Assembly: GCF_000969825.1 (NCBI RefSeq)
Contig: NZ_KQ033919.1
Coordinates: forward strand, 643,958-707,957
Origin: Parabacteroides gordonii MS-1 = DSM 23371
GTDB taxonomy: Bacteria > Bacteroidota > Bacteroidia > Bacteroidales > Tannerellaceae
Reading direction: 5' to 3'
DNA length: 64,000 nt
Of the stretch, positions 18,898 through 27,676 are shown one piece after another; the first letter of the stretch is position 1, and the number at the start of each line of letters is the position of its first letter. Position numbers and translations under genes: made by a program. The notes under the pieces were generated by a model. The model saw only the letters and a program-made list of their open reading frames with translations, searched no databases and was not told the origin of the DNA.

Positions 18898-19780
18898 GGG
18901 AATTGAGTGGGATGGCTTATCTTTCTATAATCCAGTCTAGCAATAAAATCAAAACAGCTAATATTTGACTCTGTTTATCAAAATGTCATTTTACCCTTAT
19001 CGTCAGCAGGCTGTACATACCTCTGATTAGACATATTGTTTTTTATTCAATTCTAAAGAAGATTGAAAACATCTTTATTCTGCTTTTTACAAAGCAAATA
19101 CAGCTTTTATTCTATTTTGTTGATATAAAACAAACAAAGTGGTTATAAAAAGCTGTCTCCACATAAATATGTCATTTAAATTACACATACATTTTCATCT
19201 CTTCCAGAAAACAATTCTGCTAAATAACATAAATATCAAGTGATAAAATCATCCAAAAACGATCGCATTCAACCATAATTAACAAATATTTCATCTTAAA
19301 TAAACCCTAACTTCATTTAAAAGAAAAATAATTTCGTTTTAAACGAAGTTCAAATTCGTTTAAAACGAGATTTAGGAACTGATATCAATGGCAATACTGT
19401 TAAATATTGTAATCATCCTTTTTCTAATTCAATCAATTCATCCAACATACCAGATACTAAAACAGCCATATAATAAACTTTATGACAGATTATCGCACTA
19501 GAATAAATCAAATTAATATTTCAATCAGAGTCTAAATATATTAGAGTCAGTAATCCTGAGCAACTGCACCAAAAACAATTGTATCAGTCATTATCAGCTT
19601 CGAAGCTCATATCTTTATAAAAAAACATCCTTTAATTCCGTCAAAGGGTAAACTAGTAAAGATATATTTTGATGAATATTCAGAAGCCTGTAATGAATAG
19701 TCTTACAAACATAATATTACTGTCATGCAATATAAAACAAGGCATGCCGTTTTTAGTATAAATATTAATGATATAATTAT
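18898..19780. other. AT-rich intergenic stretch without a gene
   Basis: About 880 bp with no reading frame above 60 codons. The only clear structure is the palindromic element at 19334-19368. I see no convincing terminator after the CAT-like gene and no clear TAnnTTTG before the lipoprotein gene. Confidence 0.6.
19334..19368. repeat. inverted pair of TCGTTTTAAACGA-like palindromes
   Basis: Two 14-bp arms (19334-19347 and 19355-19368) are perfect reverse complements, separated by 7 bp, and each arm is itself nearly palindromic around TTTAAA. The arrangement suits paired binding sites for a dimeric repressor or a small hairpin. It lies in the long spacer before the lipoprotein gene. Confidence 0.6.
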
Positions 19781-20305
19781 ATGAAGAAACAATGTTTTGT
19801 GTTTAGCCTGTTGCTTGTTTTGGTTTTAGCGGCTTGTTCAAAGGATGATTTACAGTCAGCAGATAAAGTAGATCCTTCAGAACCTCAAATAACCTATTTG
19901 CCGATAGAAATCGGGGATAGTCTGATTATAAAAGGTTTTAATACTTGTTATGCTTTGAATGTCTATAAAGGAACATTACCGGAACTGGTTGTAAAGGAGT
20001 CCGGGTATGATAAATCATATCTATATTATATTCATAAAGCAATGGTAAAAGTGGAAGAAAAAGAAGATAAAATGCTTTTTCCGGTTACTGATATGAGGAT
20101 GGGATATTCAACACCGGAAATGACTGATATAGGTAATTATTATTCCAGTATACAGGATCGAAATGGACGTATATTTTTGGAAATATATACTTATCTGATC
20201 CATTTGACAAAAGAACAGGGTGGGGAAGATATGGATATTTGGTATCCTTGTTCACCCCAAGAACTGGAATGGACTGCTTTTGAAATTGAGAGGAAGAACA
20301 ACTAA
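19781..20305 (+). CDS. lipoprotein of unknown function
   Basis: 174 aa. A lipoprotein signal peptide ends in LAAC at residues 16-19, followed by SKDDL, whose acidic residues after the cysteine fit surface or outer-membrane sorting in Bacteroidetes. The rest is a mixed alpha/beta domain rich in tyrosine (YYIHKAMVKVEEKEDKM, YYSSIQDRNGRIFLEIYTYLIHL). I do not recognise the family. It stands alone between an AT-rich spacer and a terminator. Confidence 0.7.
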   Translation: MKKQCFVFSLLLVLVLAACSKDDLQSADKVDPSEPQITYLPIEIGDSLIIKGFNTCYALNVYKGTLPELVVKESGYDKSYLYYIHKAMVKVEEKEDKMLFPVTDMRMGYSTPEMTDIGNYYSSIQDRNGRIFLEIYTYLIHLTKEQGGEDMDIWYPCSPQELEWTAFEIERKNN

Positions 20306-20312
20306 GAAGAGA

Positions 20313-20390
20313 CAAGGCTCCACCGGCTTTTCGGTCATCTTTACATTTAATGTAGAGGAAGAGTGAAGCTGATGGAACCTTGTTTTTTTT
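20313..20390 (+). terminator. long terminator after the lipoprotein gene
   Basis: Arms of 17 bases starting CAAGGCTCCACC and ending GGAACCTTG pair with three mismatches or wobbles and are followed by eight T. The enclosed loop is about 35 bases. It is convergent with the OmpA-like gene. Confidence 0.7.
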
Positions 20391-20422
20391 ATTACTTTTC
20401 TATCAAGAGAAAAGTAAAGCGA

Positions 20423-21265
20423 CTATTGTAACATCTGATAAAGTTTATCCAATTTAGGAGCCATAATAATTTCCGTCCGGCGGTTCCTGCTGCGTCCCTC
20501 AGCCGATTCGTTATCGGCAACCGGCATATATTCCCCGCGGCCGGAAGGCTGTATCTGCAATGGATTAACACCGTAATCTTTTGTCAGGATGCGGACAACC
20601 GAAGTTGCACGGATCACGCTCAAATCCCAGTTATCCTTAAACTGCGCCGTGTTGATCGGTTTACTGTCGGTATGGCCTTCGATATATACATCGATATCCG
20701 TTTGCTTGTTGAGGACTTCAGCCAATTTAGCCAATGCTTCCTTACCCCTCTTGTCTACACGTGCACTACCCGACTCGAACAATAACTTATCCGACATGGC
20801 AACATATACTTTACCATCCTTCTCGGTAATGGTCAGTTCGTCGCTGCCGAAACCCAATAATGCATCCTTTACGCTGCTTAGCAGGTTTTGAACTTTCTCA
20901 TTCTGGGCATTGATCATGTCCTGCAATTCGTTGATCGTCCGTTCACGTTCGTTCAGTTCTTCCATCTTCTGGCTAAGGAGAGCGTTCAGTTTCTCTTGCT
21001 GTGTCATGTTCGAATTGAGCATTGTCTGGTAATTACGGATGTTGTTACCCATCCGAACCGTATCGCGCTGGAGAGCGGCAAGCCGTTCATTAAGTTTGTC
21101 ACCGGTATCTTTACAGTCGACAAGTTGTTCCTGCAATGCATTGCCGCGGCCGATAGCTTCCAGCCGCCCGTTTTCAGCCTCTAAGTATTTCTTTTTCGTT
21201 ACACATGATGTGCATATCAGCAGTGCGGAAACTGCCATGAATAAAACTTTTCTCATTTGATGCAT
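20423..21265 (-). CDS. OmpA-family peptidoglycan-binding lipoprotein
   Basis: 280 aa. The lipobox is ICTSC, with cysteine at about residue 21 (18 if started at the ATG at 21256). A long coiled coil follows (about 25-135: NGRLEAIGRGNALQEQLVD, ELNERERTINELQDMINAQ). The C-terminal OmpA/MotB domain (about 145-270) carries LLFESGSARV, GHTDSKPI and RNRRTEI, the region that binds the diaminopimelate peptide. It probably anchors the outer membrane to peptidoglycan. It is divergent from nrfH and shares an 86-bp regulatory spacer with it. Which of the two ATGs is used is undecided. Confidence 0.9.
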   Translation of the reverse strand: MHQMRKVLFMAVSALLICTSCVTKKKYLEAENGRLEAIGRGNALQEQLVDCKDTGDKLNERLAALQRDTVRMGNNIRNYQTMLNSNMTQQEKLNALLSQKMEELNERERTINELQDMINAQNEKVQNLLSSVKDALLGFGSDELTITEKDGKVYVAMSDKLLFESGSARVDKRGKEALAKLAEVLNKQTDIDVYIEGHTDSKPINTAQFKDNWDLSVIRATSVVRILTKDYGVNPLQIQPSGRGEYMPVADNESAEGRSRNRRTEIIMAPKLDKLYQMLQ

Positions 21266-21278
21266 AATTTTCGTGCAA

Positions 21279-21294
21279 TGTAATATTTATTACA
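21279..21294 (+). promoter_or_regulatory. Crp/Fnr-type operator of nrfH
   Basis: TGTAATATTTATTACA is a perfect 16-bp palindrome of the TGTnA-N6-TnACA type. It lies 37 bp upstream of a near -7 element (GATATTTG, 21316-21323), the same distance as at hcp, and agrees with the hcp site at 13 of 16 bases. Confidence 0.65.
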
Positions 21295-21315
21295 CTTTAC
21301 TTGTATCCGAATTAA

Positions 21316-21323
21316 GATATTTG
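21316..21323 (+). promoter_or_regulatory. candidate -7 element of nrfH
   Basis: GATATTTG agrees with TAnnTTTG at all but the first specified base. Its placement relative to the upstream dyad copies that of hcp. It gives a leader of about 24 bases. Confidence 0.45.
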
Positions 21324-21351
21324 CAATCAATTAAACTTTAATTAAGGCTGT

Positions 21352-21939
21352 ATGAAGATAAAAGAGATAATAAACTCGATTCTCCCCACAAGGCGGTGGA
21401 AACTGTTCGCCATTATTGCCGGGGGAGCGATCTGCGGTTTAGGCTTTTATACATTTTATGTATCGAAGGCCTGGAGTTACTTGTCTGATGAGCCGTCTAC
21501 CTGTGTGAACTGCCATATCATGGGGCCTTATTATGCCACTTGGAACCATAGTTCGCACAGCCGTAACGCCACCTGCAACGACTGCCATGTGCCGCACGAA
21601 AATGCTGCGAAGAAATGGTTCTTCAAAGGAATGGACGGTATGCGCCATGCCACTGTTTTTATGATGCGCGGCGAACCGCAGGTGATCAAGGCCATCGACG
21701 AAAGTGCCGAAGTGATTATGAACAACTGCATCCGTTGCCACACGCAACTGAATACCGAGTTTGTTAATACCGGACGGATCGACCACAATATGGCAATGGC
21801 AGGCGACGGAAAGGCTTGCTGGGATTGCCACCGCGATGTGCCTCACGGCGGTTCGAACAGCCTCTCCTCGACCCCGTCGGCCATTGTTCCTTACCCGAAA
21901 ACCAATACGCCTGAATGGCTGAAAGATATGCTGAAGTAA
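21352..21939 (+). CDS. nrfH: cytochrome c nitrite reductase small subunit (NapC/NirT family tetrahaem)
   Basis: 195 aa, typical. NrfH is a membrane-anchored quinol dehydrogenase that passes electrons to NrfA. One N-terminal helix (about 17-38) is followed by four CxxCH haem sites at 51-55, 75-79, 126-130 and 156-160. It is 25 bp ahead of nrfA and starts the operon nrfH-nrfA-resB-ccsA. Confidence 0.97.
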   Translation: MKIKEIINSILPTRRWKLFAIIAGGAICGLGFYTFYVSKAWSYLSDEPSTCVNCHIMGPYYATWNHSSHSRNATCNDCHVPHENAAKKWFFKGMDGMRHATVFMMRGEPQVIKAIDESAEVIMNNCIRCHTQLNTEFVNTGRIDHNMAMAGDGKACWDCHRDVPHGGSNSLSSTPSAIVPYPKTNTPEWLKDMLK

Positions 21940-21964
21940 AACGAATAAATAAAAATCAACGAAT

Positions 21965-23449
21965 ATGGAAAAGAAACTTAAATCATGGCAAGGCTGGTTA
22001 TTGTTCGCCGGAACAATGGTAGTCGTTTTTGTACTGGGTGTACTGGCCGCTTCGATCAACGAACGGAGGGCGGAGATCGCCAGTGTTATGAATAATAAGA
22101 AGGTGGAAATCACAGGGATCGAGGCGGTGAACGAAAAGTTCCAGCCGAACTATCCGCGTGAATATGACACATGGACACAGACGATGGATACCAGTTTCCA
22201 AAGTAAGTACAACGGAAGCCAGGCGGTCGACGTATTGGCTGCCCGTCCCGAAATGGTGATCCTGTGGGCAGGATATGCCTTCTCTAAAGATTATTCTACT
22301 CCCCGCGGACATATGCATGCGATCGATGATATGCGTCATACTTTGCGTGTCGGTTCTCCGATGACACCCGAAGAAGGCCCTCAACCGGCTACTTGCTGGA
22401 CTTGTAAAAGTCCGGATGTTCCCCGTATGATGCAGGCTGTCGGCGTGGATAATTTCTATAAGGCAAAATGGGCGGCTATGGGTGACGAGATCGTGAACCC
22501 GATCGGTTGTGCCGATTGCCACGAGCCTACTACAATGAACCTGCAGATCAGCCGTCCGGCCTTGATCGAAGCATTCCAGCGTCAGGGACGTGATATTACG
22601 AAAGCTACCCAACAGGAAATGCGTTCGTTGGTTTGTGCACAGTGCCATGTGGAATATTACTTCAAAGGGGATGGCAAATACCTGACTTTCCCGTGGGACA
22701 AAGGGTTCACCGTGGAAGATATGGAAGCTTATTATGATGAAGAAGATTTCGCAGACTATACACATAAGTTGAGCCGTACTCCGATTCTGAAAGCACAGCA
22801 TCCGGATTATGAGTTGTCGATGATGGGTATCCACGCACAGCGCGGCGTATCGTGTGCCGATTGCCACATGCCTTACAAGAGCGAAGGTGGCGTGAAGTAC
22901 AGCGACCACCATATTATGAGCCCGTTGGCCATGATCGACCGTACCTGTCAGGTTTGTCACCGCGAAAGTGAAGAGACTTTGCGTAACAATGTTTACGAAC
23001 GTCAGAACAAAGCGAACGAAATGCGTAACCGCCTGGAAGCTGAATTGGCAAAAGCTCATATCGAAGCTAAGTTTGCATGGGATAAGGGGGCATCGGAAGA
23101 TCAAATGGCTCCGGTATTGAAGTTGCTCCGTCAGGCACAGTGGCGCTGGGACTTCGGTGTTGCTTCTCACGGAGGAGCCTTCCATGCTCCGCAGGAAATA
23201 CAGCGCATCCTGGGTAATGGTCTGGATAAGACGATGCAAGCTCGTTTGGCTGTATCTAAAGTGTTGGCTAAATTAGGTTACATGGATGAGGTTCCGATGC
23301 CGGATATCTCTACTAAAGATAAAGCACAGCAGTATATCGGTCTAGATATTGCATCAGAGCGCCAGGCAAAGGAAAAGTTCCTCAACACTGTCGTGCCCGA
23401 ATGGATCAAAGAAGCAAAAGCGAACAAACGATTAGCTGATAAGATCTGA
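21965..23449 (+). CDS. nrfA: ammonia-forming cytochrome c nitrite reductase
   Basis: 494 aa. NrfA reduces nitrite to ammonium with six electrons in the periplasm. It has an uncleaved signal anchor (about 8-30), the lysine-ligated catalytic haem CWTCK (144-148) and four CxxCH haems (182-186, 224-228, 297-301, 328-332), making the normal five. Its genetic partner is NrfH upstream; ResB and CcsA downstream would attach haem. It would support nitrite respiration and NO tolerance in the gut. Confidence 0.98.
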   Translation: MEKKLKSWQGWLLFAGTMVVVFVLGVLAASINERRAEIASVMNNKKVEITGIEAVNEKFQPNYPREYDTWTQTMDTSFQSKYNGSQAVDVLAARPEMVILWAGYAFSKDYSTPRGHMHAIDDMRHTLRVGSPMTPEEGPQPATCWTCKSPDVPRMMQAVGVDNFYKAKWAAMGDEIVNPIGCADCHEPTTMNLQISRPALIEAFQRQGRDITKATQQEMRSLVCAQCHVEYYFKGDGKYLTFPWDKGFTVEDMEAYYDEEDFADYTHKLSRTPILKAQHPDYELSMMGIHAQRGVSCADCHMPYKSEGGVKYSDHHIMSPLAMIDRTCQVCHRESEETLRNNVYERQNKANEMRNRLEAELAKAHIEAKFAWDKGASEDQMAPVLKLLRQAQWRWDFGVASHGGAFHAPQEIQRILGNGLDKTMQARLAVSKVLAKLGYMDEVPMPDISTKDKAQQYIGLDIASERQAKEKFLNTVVPEWIKEAKANKRLADKI

Positions 23450-23451
23450 TT

Positions 23452-24678
23452 ATGTGGAAGCAACCGTGGGGATATACCGAAGGATGGGCGATCAGTATCG
23501 GCCTGTTCATTACCGGAGTCGTTCTGCAACTGACAACCGGGAAGGTGGATGCGACCCTTTTCCAGTATCCCCTCAACGCCTTAGCAGGTGGAGTGTATTT
23601 GTTTTTCTTGATAATGATTTATGTCGCGAGCCGTAAAGCCGTTGTCCTGCAATGGTTTTACAGCCTGACGGCGAGTATTACGTCTTTAACGGCCTGGATG
23701 GTTTTGGTTATCATCATGGGACTTACCCGGCAGATGGCTCCCTCGGCAACGGTTACTCACGGGGGACTACTGTCAGGGTTAGGTTTCATGCAAATGACGG
23801 TTTCGTGGCCATTTATGCTTTTGTTCCTTTATTTCCTTTCTGTATTGGGATTGGTTACGATCCATAAGATCAGCCGTTTCCGTCTGAAAGATATTCCTTT
23901 TATACTGAACCATGCCGGACTGTTCATCACCTTGCTGGCTGCTATTCTCGGTAATGGAGATCTGCAACGTCTTCGTATGACTGCCTCGTTGGAAGGCCCT
24001 GAATGGCGTGCAACGGATGATGCCGGTGAAATGGTAGAACTCCCGCTGGCTATCGAACTGAAATCGTTTACGATCGATGAATATCCACCCAAACTACTGG
24101 CGATAGATAATACGACCGGAAAAGCCCTACCGGAAAATAATCCTGAAAATATATTGGTAGAAACGGCTCCGTTATCAGGCAGCTTGCTCGACTGGGATAT
24201 TGAAGTTACCAACTCGTTGCCGATGGCCGCTTGTGTACGTGGAACCGATACAATGAATTTTGTGGCATTCCATTCGGAAGGGGCAACAACGGCTTTGATG
24301 GTGAAAGCCCGGCATAAAACGGACGGGACAGAAAAAAGCGGCTGGGTAAGTTGTGGAAGTTTTATGTTTCCTTATGTTTCTCTGCCGTTAAGCGACTCGG
24401 TAAGCCTGGTAATGCCGGAACCCGAGCCAAAACGTTTTGCTTCTGAAGTAACGGTTTACACCAAGGAAGGGGAACGGACAGATGCGCTTATCGAAGTGAA
24501 TAAGCCGCTAAGCATAGGCGGATGGAAAATCTATCAGTTAAGCTATGATGAAACAAAAGGGAAATGGAGCCGTACCAGTATCTTTGAATTGGTTAGGGAT
24601 CCGTGGCTTCCGGTGGTATATGCCGGCATCCTGATGATGTTGCTCGGTTCGGTATGTCTCTTTACAAAAACGATATGA
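23452..24678 (+). CDS. resB: cytochrome c biogenesis protein ResB (Ccs1)
   Basis: 408 aa. ResB works with CcsA as the system II haem-handling and haem-attachment complex. Hydrophobic segments lie at about 13-30, 42-60, 67-90, 115-142 and 388-405, with a large soluble loop in between (about 165-380), as in the short Bacteroidetes ResB proteins. It starts two bases after the nrfA stop and its own stop overlaps the ccsA start by an ATGA, so the genes are translationally coupled. Confidence 0.88.
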   Translation: MWKQPWGYTEGWAISIGLFITGVVLQLTTGKVDATLFQYPLNALAGGVYLFFLIMIYVASRKAVVLQWFYSLTASITSLTAWMVLVIIMGLTRQMAPSATVTHGGLLSGLGFMQMTVSWPFMLLFLYFLSVLGLVTIHKISRFRLKDIPFILNHAGLFITLLAAILGNGDLQRLRMTASLEGPEWRATDDAGEMVELPLAIELKSFTIDEYPPKLLAIDNTTGKALPENNPENILVETAPLSGSLLDWDIEVTNSLPMAACVRGTDTMNFVAFHSEGATTALMVKARHKTDGTEKSGWVSCGSFMFPYVSLPLSDSVSLVMPEPEPKRFASEVTVYTKEGERTDALIEVNKPLSIGGWKIYQLSYDETKGKWSRTSIFELVRDPWLPVVYAGILMMLLGSVCLFTKTI

Positions 24679-25487
24679 TTATGGGATCGATTATGGACTG
24701 GAGTCATTTTATATATTTCGCCTTGCCTGCTGTAGCTTGCTGGGCAGTTGGGGCTGTAATGGCTTATCGTCCGAATAAATTCGGGCAGGTACTTTTGTGG
24801 ACGATATTGGGATTGGCTGTTTTTATGACTTTCATAGTCGGGATGTGGTTGTCGCTCGAACGTCCTCCGCTCCGTACGATGGGGGAAACTCGTTTATGGT
24901 ATTCTTTTTTCCTGCCTGTAGCCGGGATCATTACCTATGTACGCTGGCGGTATAAATGGATCTTATCTTTTAGCACGGTCTTATCGTTTGTATTTATTTG
25001 TATCAACATTTTCAAACCGGAGATACATAATAAGACATTGATGCCGGCTTTACAAAGTCCGTGGTTTGCTCCGCATGTTATCGTATATATGTTTGCTTAT
25101 GCGATGCTGGGGGCAGCAGCGGTTGTTGCTGTCTATTTACTGTTCCGTTCGAGAAAGACGGCGATCGATTCGAATGTGATGAGTCTCTGTGATAACCTTG
25201 TATATGTGGGAACGGCTTTCCTTACCATCGGTATGCTCTTCGGGGCACTCTGGGCGAAAGAAGCCTGGGGGCATTACTGGGGATGGGATCCAAAAGAGAC
25301 CTGGGCGGCTGCAACCTGGCTGGGTAACTTGCTGTATATTCATTTCAGGCTTCATAAGGGCATGAAATATAAGACAGCTCTTGGATTGTTAGTCTTCGCC
25401 TTTTTCCTGTTGCAGATATGTTGGTTTGGGGTAAATTACCTACCTTCGGCACAGGGAAACAGTGTACATGTCTATAATATGGAATAA
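24675..25487 (+). CDS. ccsA: cytochrome c biogenesis protein CcsA/ResC
   Basis: 270 aa from the ATG at 24675, which overlaps the resB stop (ATGA); ATGs at 24681 and 24693 are alternatives. The frame extends upstream to 24603, but that part lies inside resB and is not used. Eight membrane helices are predicted. The haem-binding WWD-type motif is present as AWGHYWGWDPKETWAA, together with conserved histidines in the flanking loops. It delivers haem to apocytochromes NrfH and NrfA. Confidence 0.93.
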   Translation: MIMGSIMDWSHFIYFALPAVACWAVGAVMAYRPNKFGQVLLWTILGLAVFMTFIVGMWLSLERPPLRTMGETRLWYSFFLPVAGIITYVRWRYKWILSFSTVLSFVFICINIFKPEIHNKTLMPALQSPWFAPHVIVYMFAYAMLGAAAVVAVYLLFRSRKTAIDSNVMSLCDNLVYVGTAFLTIGMLFGALWAKEAWGHYWGWDPKETWAAATWLGNLLYIHFRLHKGMKYKTALGLLVFAFFLLQICWFGVNYLPSAQGNSVHVYNME

Positions 25488-25553
25488 AAGGAATTCTTTT
25501 TGTGTATTGTATTAGTATAGTATTGAACTTATATAACTTAAAACATAATCGAT

Positions 25554-26867
25554 ATGAAAAAACGGATGATTGTATTTTCCGGATTACTATTATTAGGTTC
25601 GGTGTGGATGAAAGCTGACGAAAACGAAGCAGCTAAAGATAAGGAGAACACATTCTCCATGAGTGCCCAGATACGTCCACGGGCGGAATACCGTAACGGA
25701 GCATCCAATCCTCGTTATGAAGGAGAAGATGCTACAGGCTTTATCAGCAATCGTGCTCGCCTGTCTATGAACTACGAACGCGATCGTTTGTCTCTCGGCC
25801 TTTCCGCTCAACATGTAGGAGTCTGGGGACAAGACCCGCAGATTGATAAGAATGGTCGTTTTATATTAAACGAAGCCTGGGCACAGCTTGATTTTGGTCA
25901 TGGTATCTTTGCCAAACTAGGTCGCCAATCCCTGATCTATGATGATGAGCGTATCTTGGGTGGATTAGACTGGAATGTAGCTGGCCGTTATCATGATGCT
26001 CTAAAGCTAGGGTATGAAAACTCTCAAAACAAACTACATTTGATTTTAGCTTTTAATCAGAACAATGACAGCAGGAATGCAGGTGGAACTTATTATAACC
26101 CGGGTGCGCAACCTTATAAGAATATGCAGACACTATGGTATAAACATGTTTGCAGCAAGGCGTTCAATGCTTCTTTTATGTTCATGAATCTGGGTTTGGA
26201 AGCCGGTGATCCGGAAACACAAAAGTCCGACACTAAATATATGCAATTACTCGGTACAAACCTGTATTATGCACCAGGCGACTGGACATTTGGCGGAACT
26301 TTCTATTATGAATTCGGAAAGAACATGGCTAATCGCGATGTATCAGCTTTCCTTTGGGCTTTGAATGCTGCTTACAAGATCAATTCACAGTGGAGCATAG
26401 CTCTTGGCAGTGATTATTTGAGCGGTGCAAGTAATACAGACGGCCCAGATGCCGACTATAAGGCTTTTGATCCATTATATGGAACACATCATAAGTTTTA
26501 TGGAGCGATGGACTATTATTATGCCACTCCTTTCAAAACAGGTTTTAATCCGGGATTATGGGATAATCAGGTGAAACTGGCTTATAACGCTTCATCAAAA
26601 GTAAATTTGTCATTAGCCTACCATTACTTCTCAATCACCAGCGATCTGACAGTAGATAAGAAAGATTTAGACCGTGGTTTAGGTTCTGAGATCGATCTTC
26701 AGGTTGACTGGCAGATCATGAAAGATGTTAAGTTATCCGCAGGATATTCCACCATGTTCGGAACATCGACAATGGAGGCCGTTAAAGGCGGCAGTAAAGA
26801 CAGTTGGCAGGACTGGGGTTGGCTGTCGTTAAACATAAACCCGCGCATATTTATGGCGAAGTGGTGA
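25554..26867 (+). CDS. alginate-export-family outer-membrane beta-barrel
   Basis: 437 aa. A signal peptide (about 1-21) is followed by a barrel domain of the alginate-export/porin type. It opens SAQIRPRAEYRNGA, has repeated amphipathic strands (LSMNYERDRLSLGLSAQHVGVW, KLGRQSLIYDDERILGGLDW) and ends NINPRIFMAKW with a terminal aromatic. It is 66 bp after ccsA in the nrf cluster. Such barrels accompany nrf genes in several Bacteroidetes. A role as the entry pore for nitrite or another anion is inferred from this context only. Confidence 0.8.
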   Translation: MKKRMIVFSGLLLLGSVWMKADENEAAKDKENTFSMSAQIRPRAEYRNGASNPRYEGEDATGFISNRARLSMNYERDRLSLGLSAQHVGVWGQDPQIDKNGRFILNEAWAQLDFGHGIFAKLGRQSLIYDDERILGGLDWNVAGRYHDALKLGYENSQNKLHLILAFNQNNDSRNAGGTYYNPGAQPYKNMQTLWYKHVCSKAFNASFMFMNLGLEAGDPETQKSDTKYMQLLGTNLYYAPGDWTFGGTFYYEFGKNMANRDVSAFLWALNAAYKINSQWSIALGSDYLSGASNTDGPDADYKAFDPLYGTHHKFYGAMDYYYATPFKTGFNPGLWDNQVKLAYNASSKVNLSLAYHYFSITSDLTVDKKDLDRGLGSEIDLQVDWQIMKDVKLSAGYSTMFGTSTMEAVKGGSKDSWQDWGWLSLNINPRIFMAKW

Positions 26868-26917
26868 TTTGTCAGTGTCGGAAATGTTCTTAACTTTGTA
26901 TAAACATTTCCGACACT
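26868..26917 (+). promoter_or_regulatory. promoter of the second Crp/Fnr gene inside a 15-bp inverted repeat
   Basis: TTTG at 26868-26871 lies directly after the porin stop and 19 bp before TAACTTTG (26891-26898), a perfect Bacteroidetes promoter. A 15-bp arm AGTGTCGGAAATGTT (26874-26888) fills the spacer and its exact reverse complement (26903-26917) covers the expected start site. This layout suits self-repression. A hairpin terminator for the porin gene is the alternative, but there is no T run. Confidence 0.75.
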
Positions 26918-26930
26918 AAATCGATACTGA

Positions 26931-27596
26931 ATGGATATTACCGATATTTTTAAAATACCTCTGTTCAGGAACTTTACGCAGAAAATGCAGGAAGACTTCC
27001 TTGAAAACCTCGAGTATACAATTGAAAATCATTCAAAAGGGAAAACCATTATACATCAGGGTTCCCCTTGTCAGGCTATACATGTATTGCTGGAAGGTAA
27101 ACTGAACGTAGATGTAGTCGATGTTTCCGGTGTAGAAGTCCGGGTAGAGGTGATCCAGGCTCCACGCACCTTTGCTACACCACATGTCTTTTCCGAAAAG
27201 AACCTCTTCCCTGCCACATTCTCTGTTGAAGAAGATGTCGTTCTAATGAAAATAGCGAAAGAATCCTTTTTCAAAATGATGCATTCTATGCCTTTGCTGC
27301 TTCATAACTTCTTGTGTGTAAGCACGAGCTGTAACAAATGCACCATGACTCGTCTCCGTGTGTTATCTTTCCGGGGTATCCGTAGCCGTTATATATATTA
27401 TTTACTGGATCACCTGAAAGAAGGGCAGGATACAGTGGATATGGAGCATAATCAGGTGCAATTGGCAGAATATTTCGGTGTGACGCGTCCTGCACTTTCC
27501 AAAGAAATAGGCAAACTTGTTGACAGCGGCTTCATCAGTATTTCCCGTGGAAAAGTAAAGATACTAAATAAGCAAGCCTTGATCAGTCTGCTTTAA
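26931..27596 (+). CDS. Crp/Fnr family transcriptional regulator of the nrf cluster
   Basis: 221 aa. An N-terminal cyclic-nucleotide-type beta-roll (about 10-120) is followed by a dimer helix and a winged helix with EYFGVTRPALSKEIGKLVDSGFI. A CNKC pair sits in the dimerisation helix (about 134-137), unusual for plain Crp proteins and possibly a redox or metal site. It follows the nrf barrel by 63 bp but has its own strong promoter. It probably senses anaerobiosis or nitrogen oxides. Whether it or the hcp-linked regulator binds the TGTAA-type dyads is open. Confidence 0.85.
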   Translation: MDITDIFKIPLFRNFTQKMQEDFLENLEYTIENHSKGKTIIHQGSPCQAIHVLLEGKLNVDVVDVSGVEVRVEVIQAPRTFATPHVFSEKNLFPATFSVEEDVVLMKIAKESFFKMMHSMPLLLHNFLCVSTSCNKCTMTRLRVLSFRGIRSRYIYYLLDHLKEGQDTVDMEHNQVQLAEYFGVTRPALSKEIGKLVDSGFISISRGKVKILNKQALISLL

Positions 27597-27643
27597 AATA
27601 CACATAATAATATATAGCCCTCTTGTAGAAACGAATAATATTG

Positions 27644-27651
27644 TACATTTG
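27644..27651 (+). promoter_or_regulatory. -7 element of the sigma-54 response regulator gene
   Basis: TACATTTG fits TAnnTTTG 26 bp before the ATG, with TTG 18 bp upstream (27623-27625). Confidence 0.5.
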
Positions 27652-27676
27652 CTGTTGTTTTTAGAAACCGGACAAG

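Noticed and set aside
21998-23239. 413-codon minus-strand frame opposite nrfA
   Set aside because: nrfA on the plus strand has all haem motifs. The opposite frame is low-complexity in composition, lacks family features and is a codon-bias shadow.
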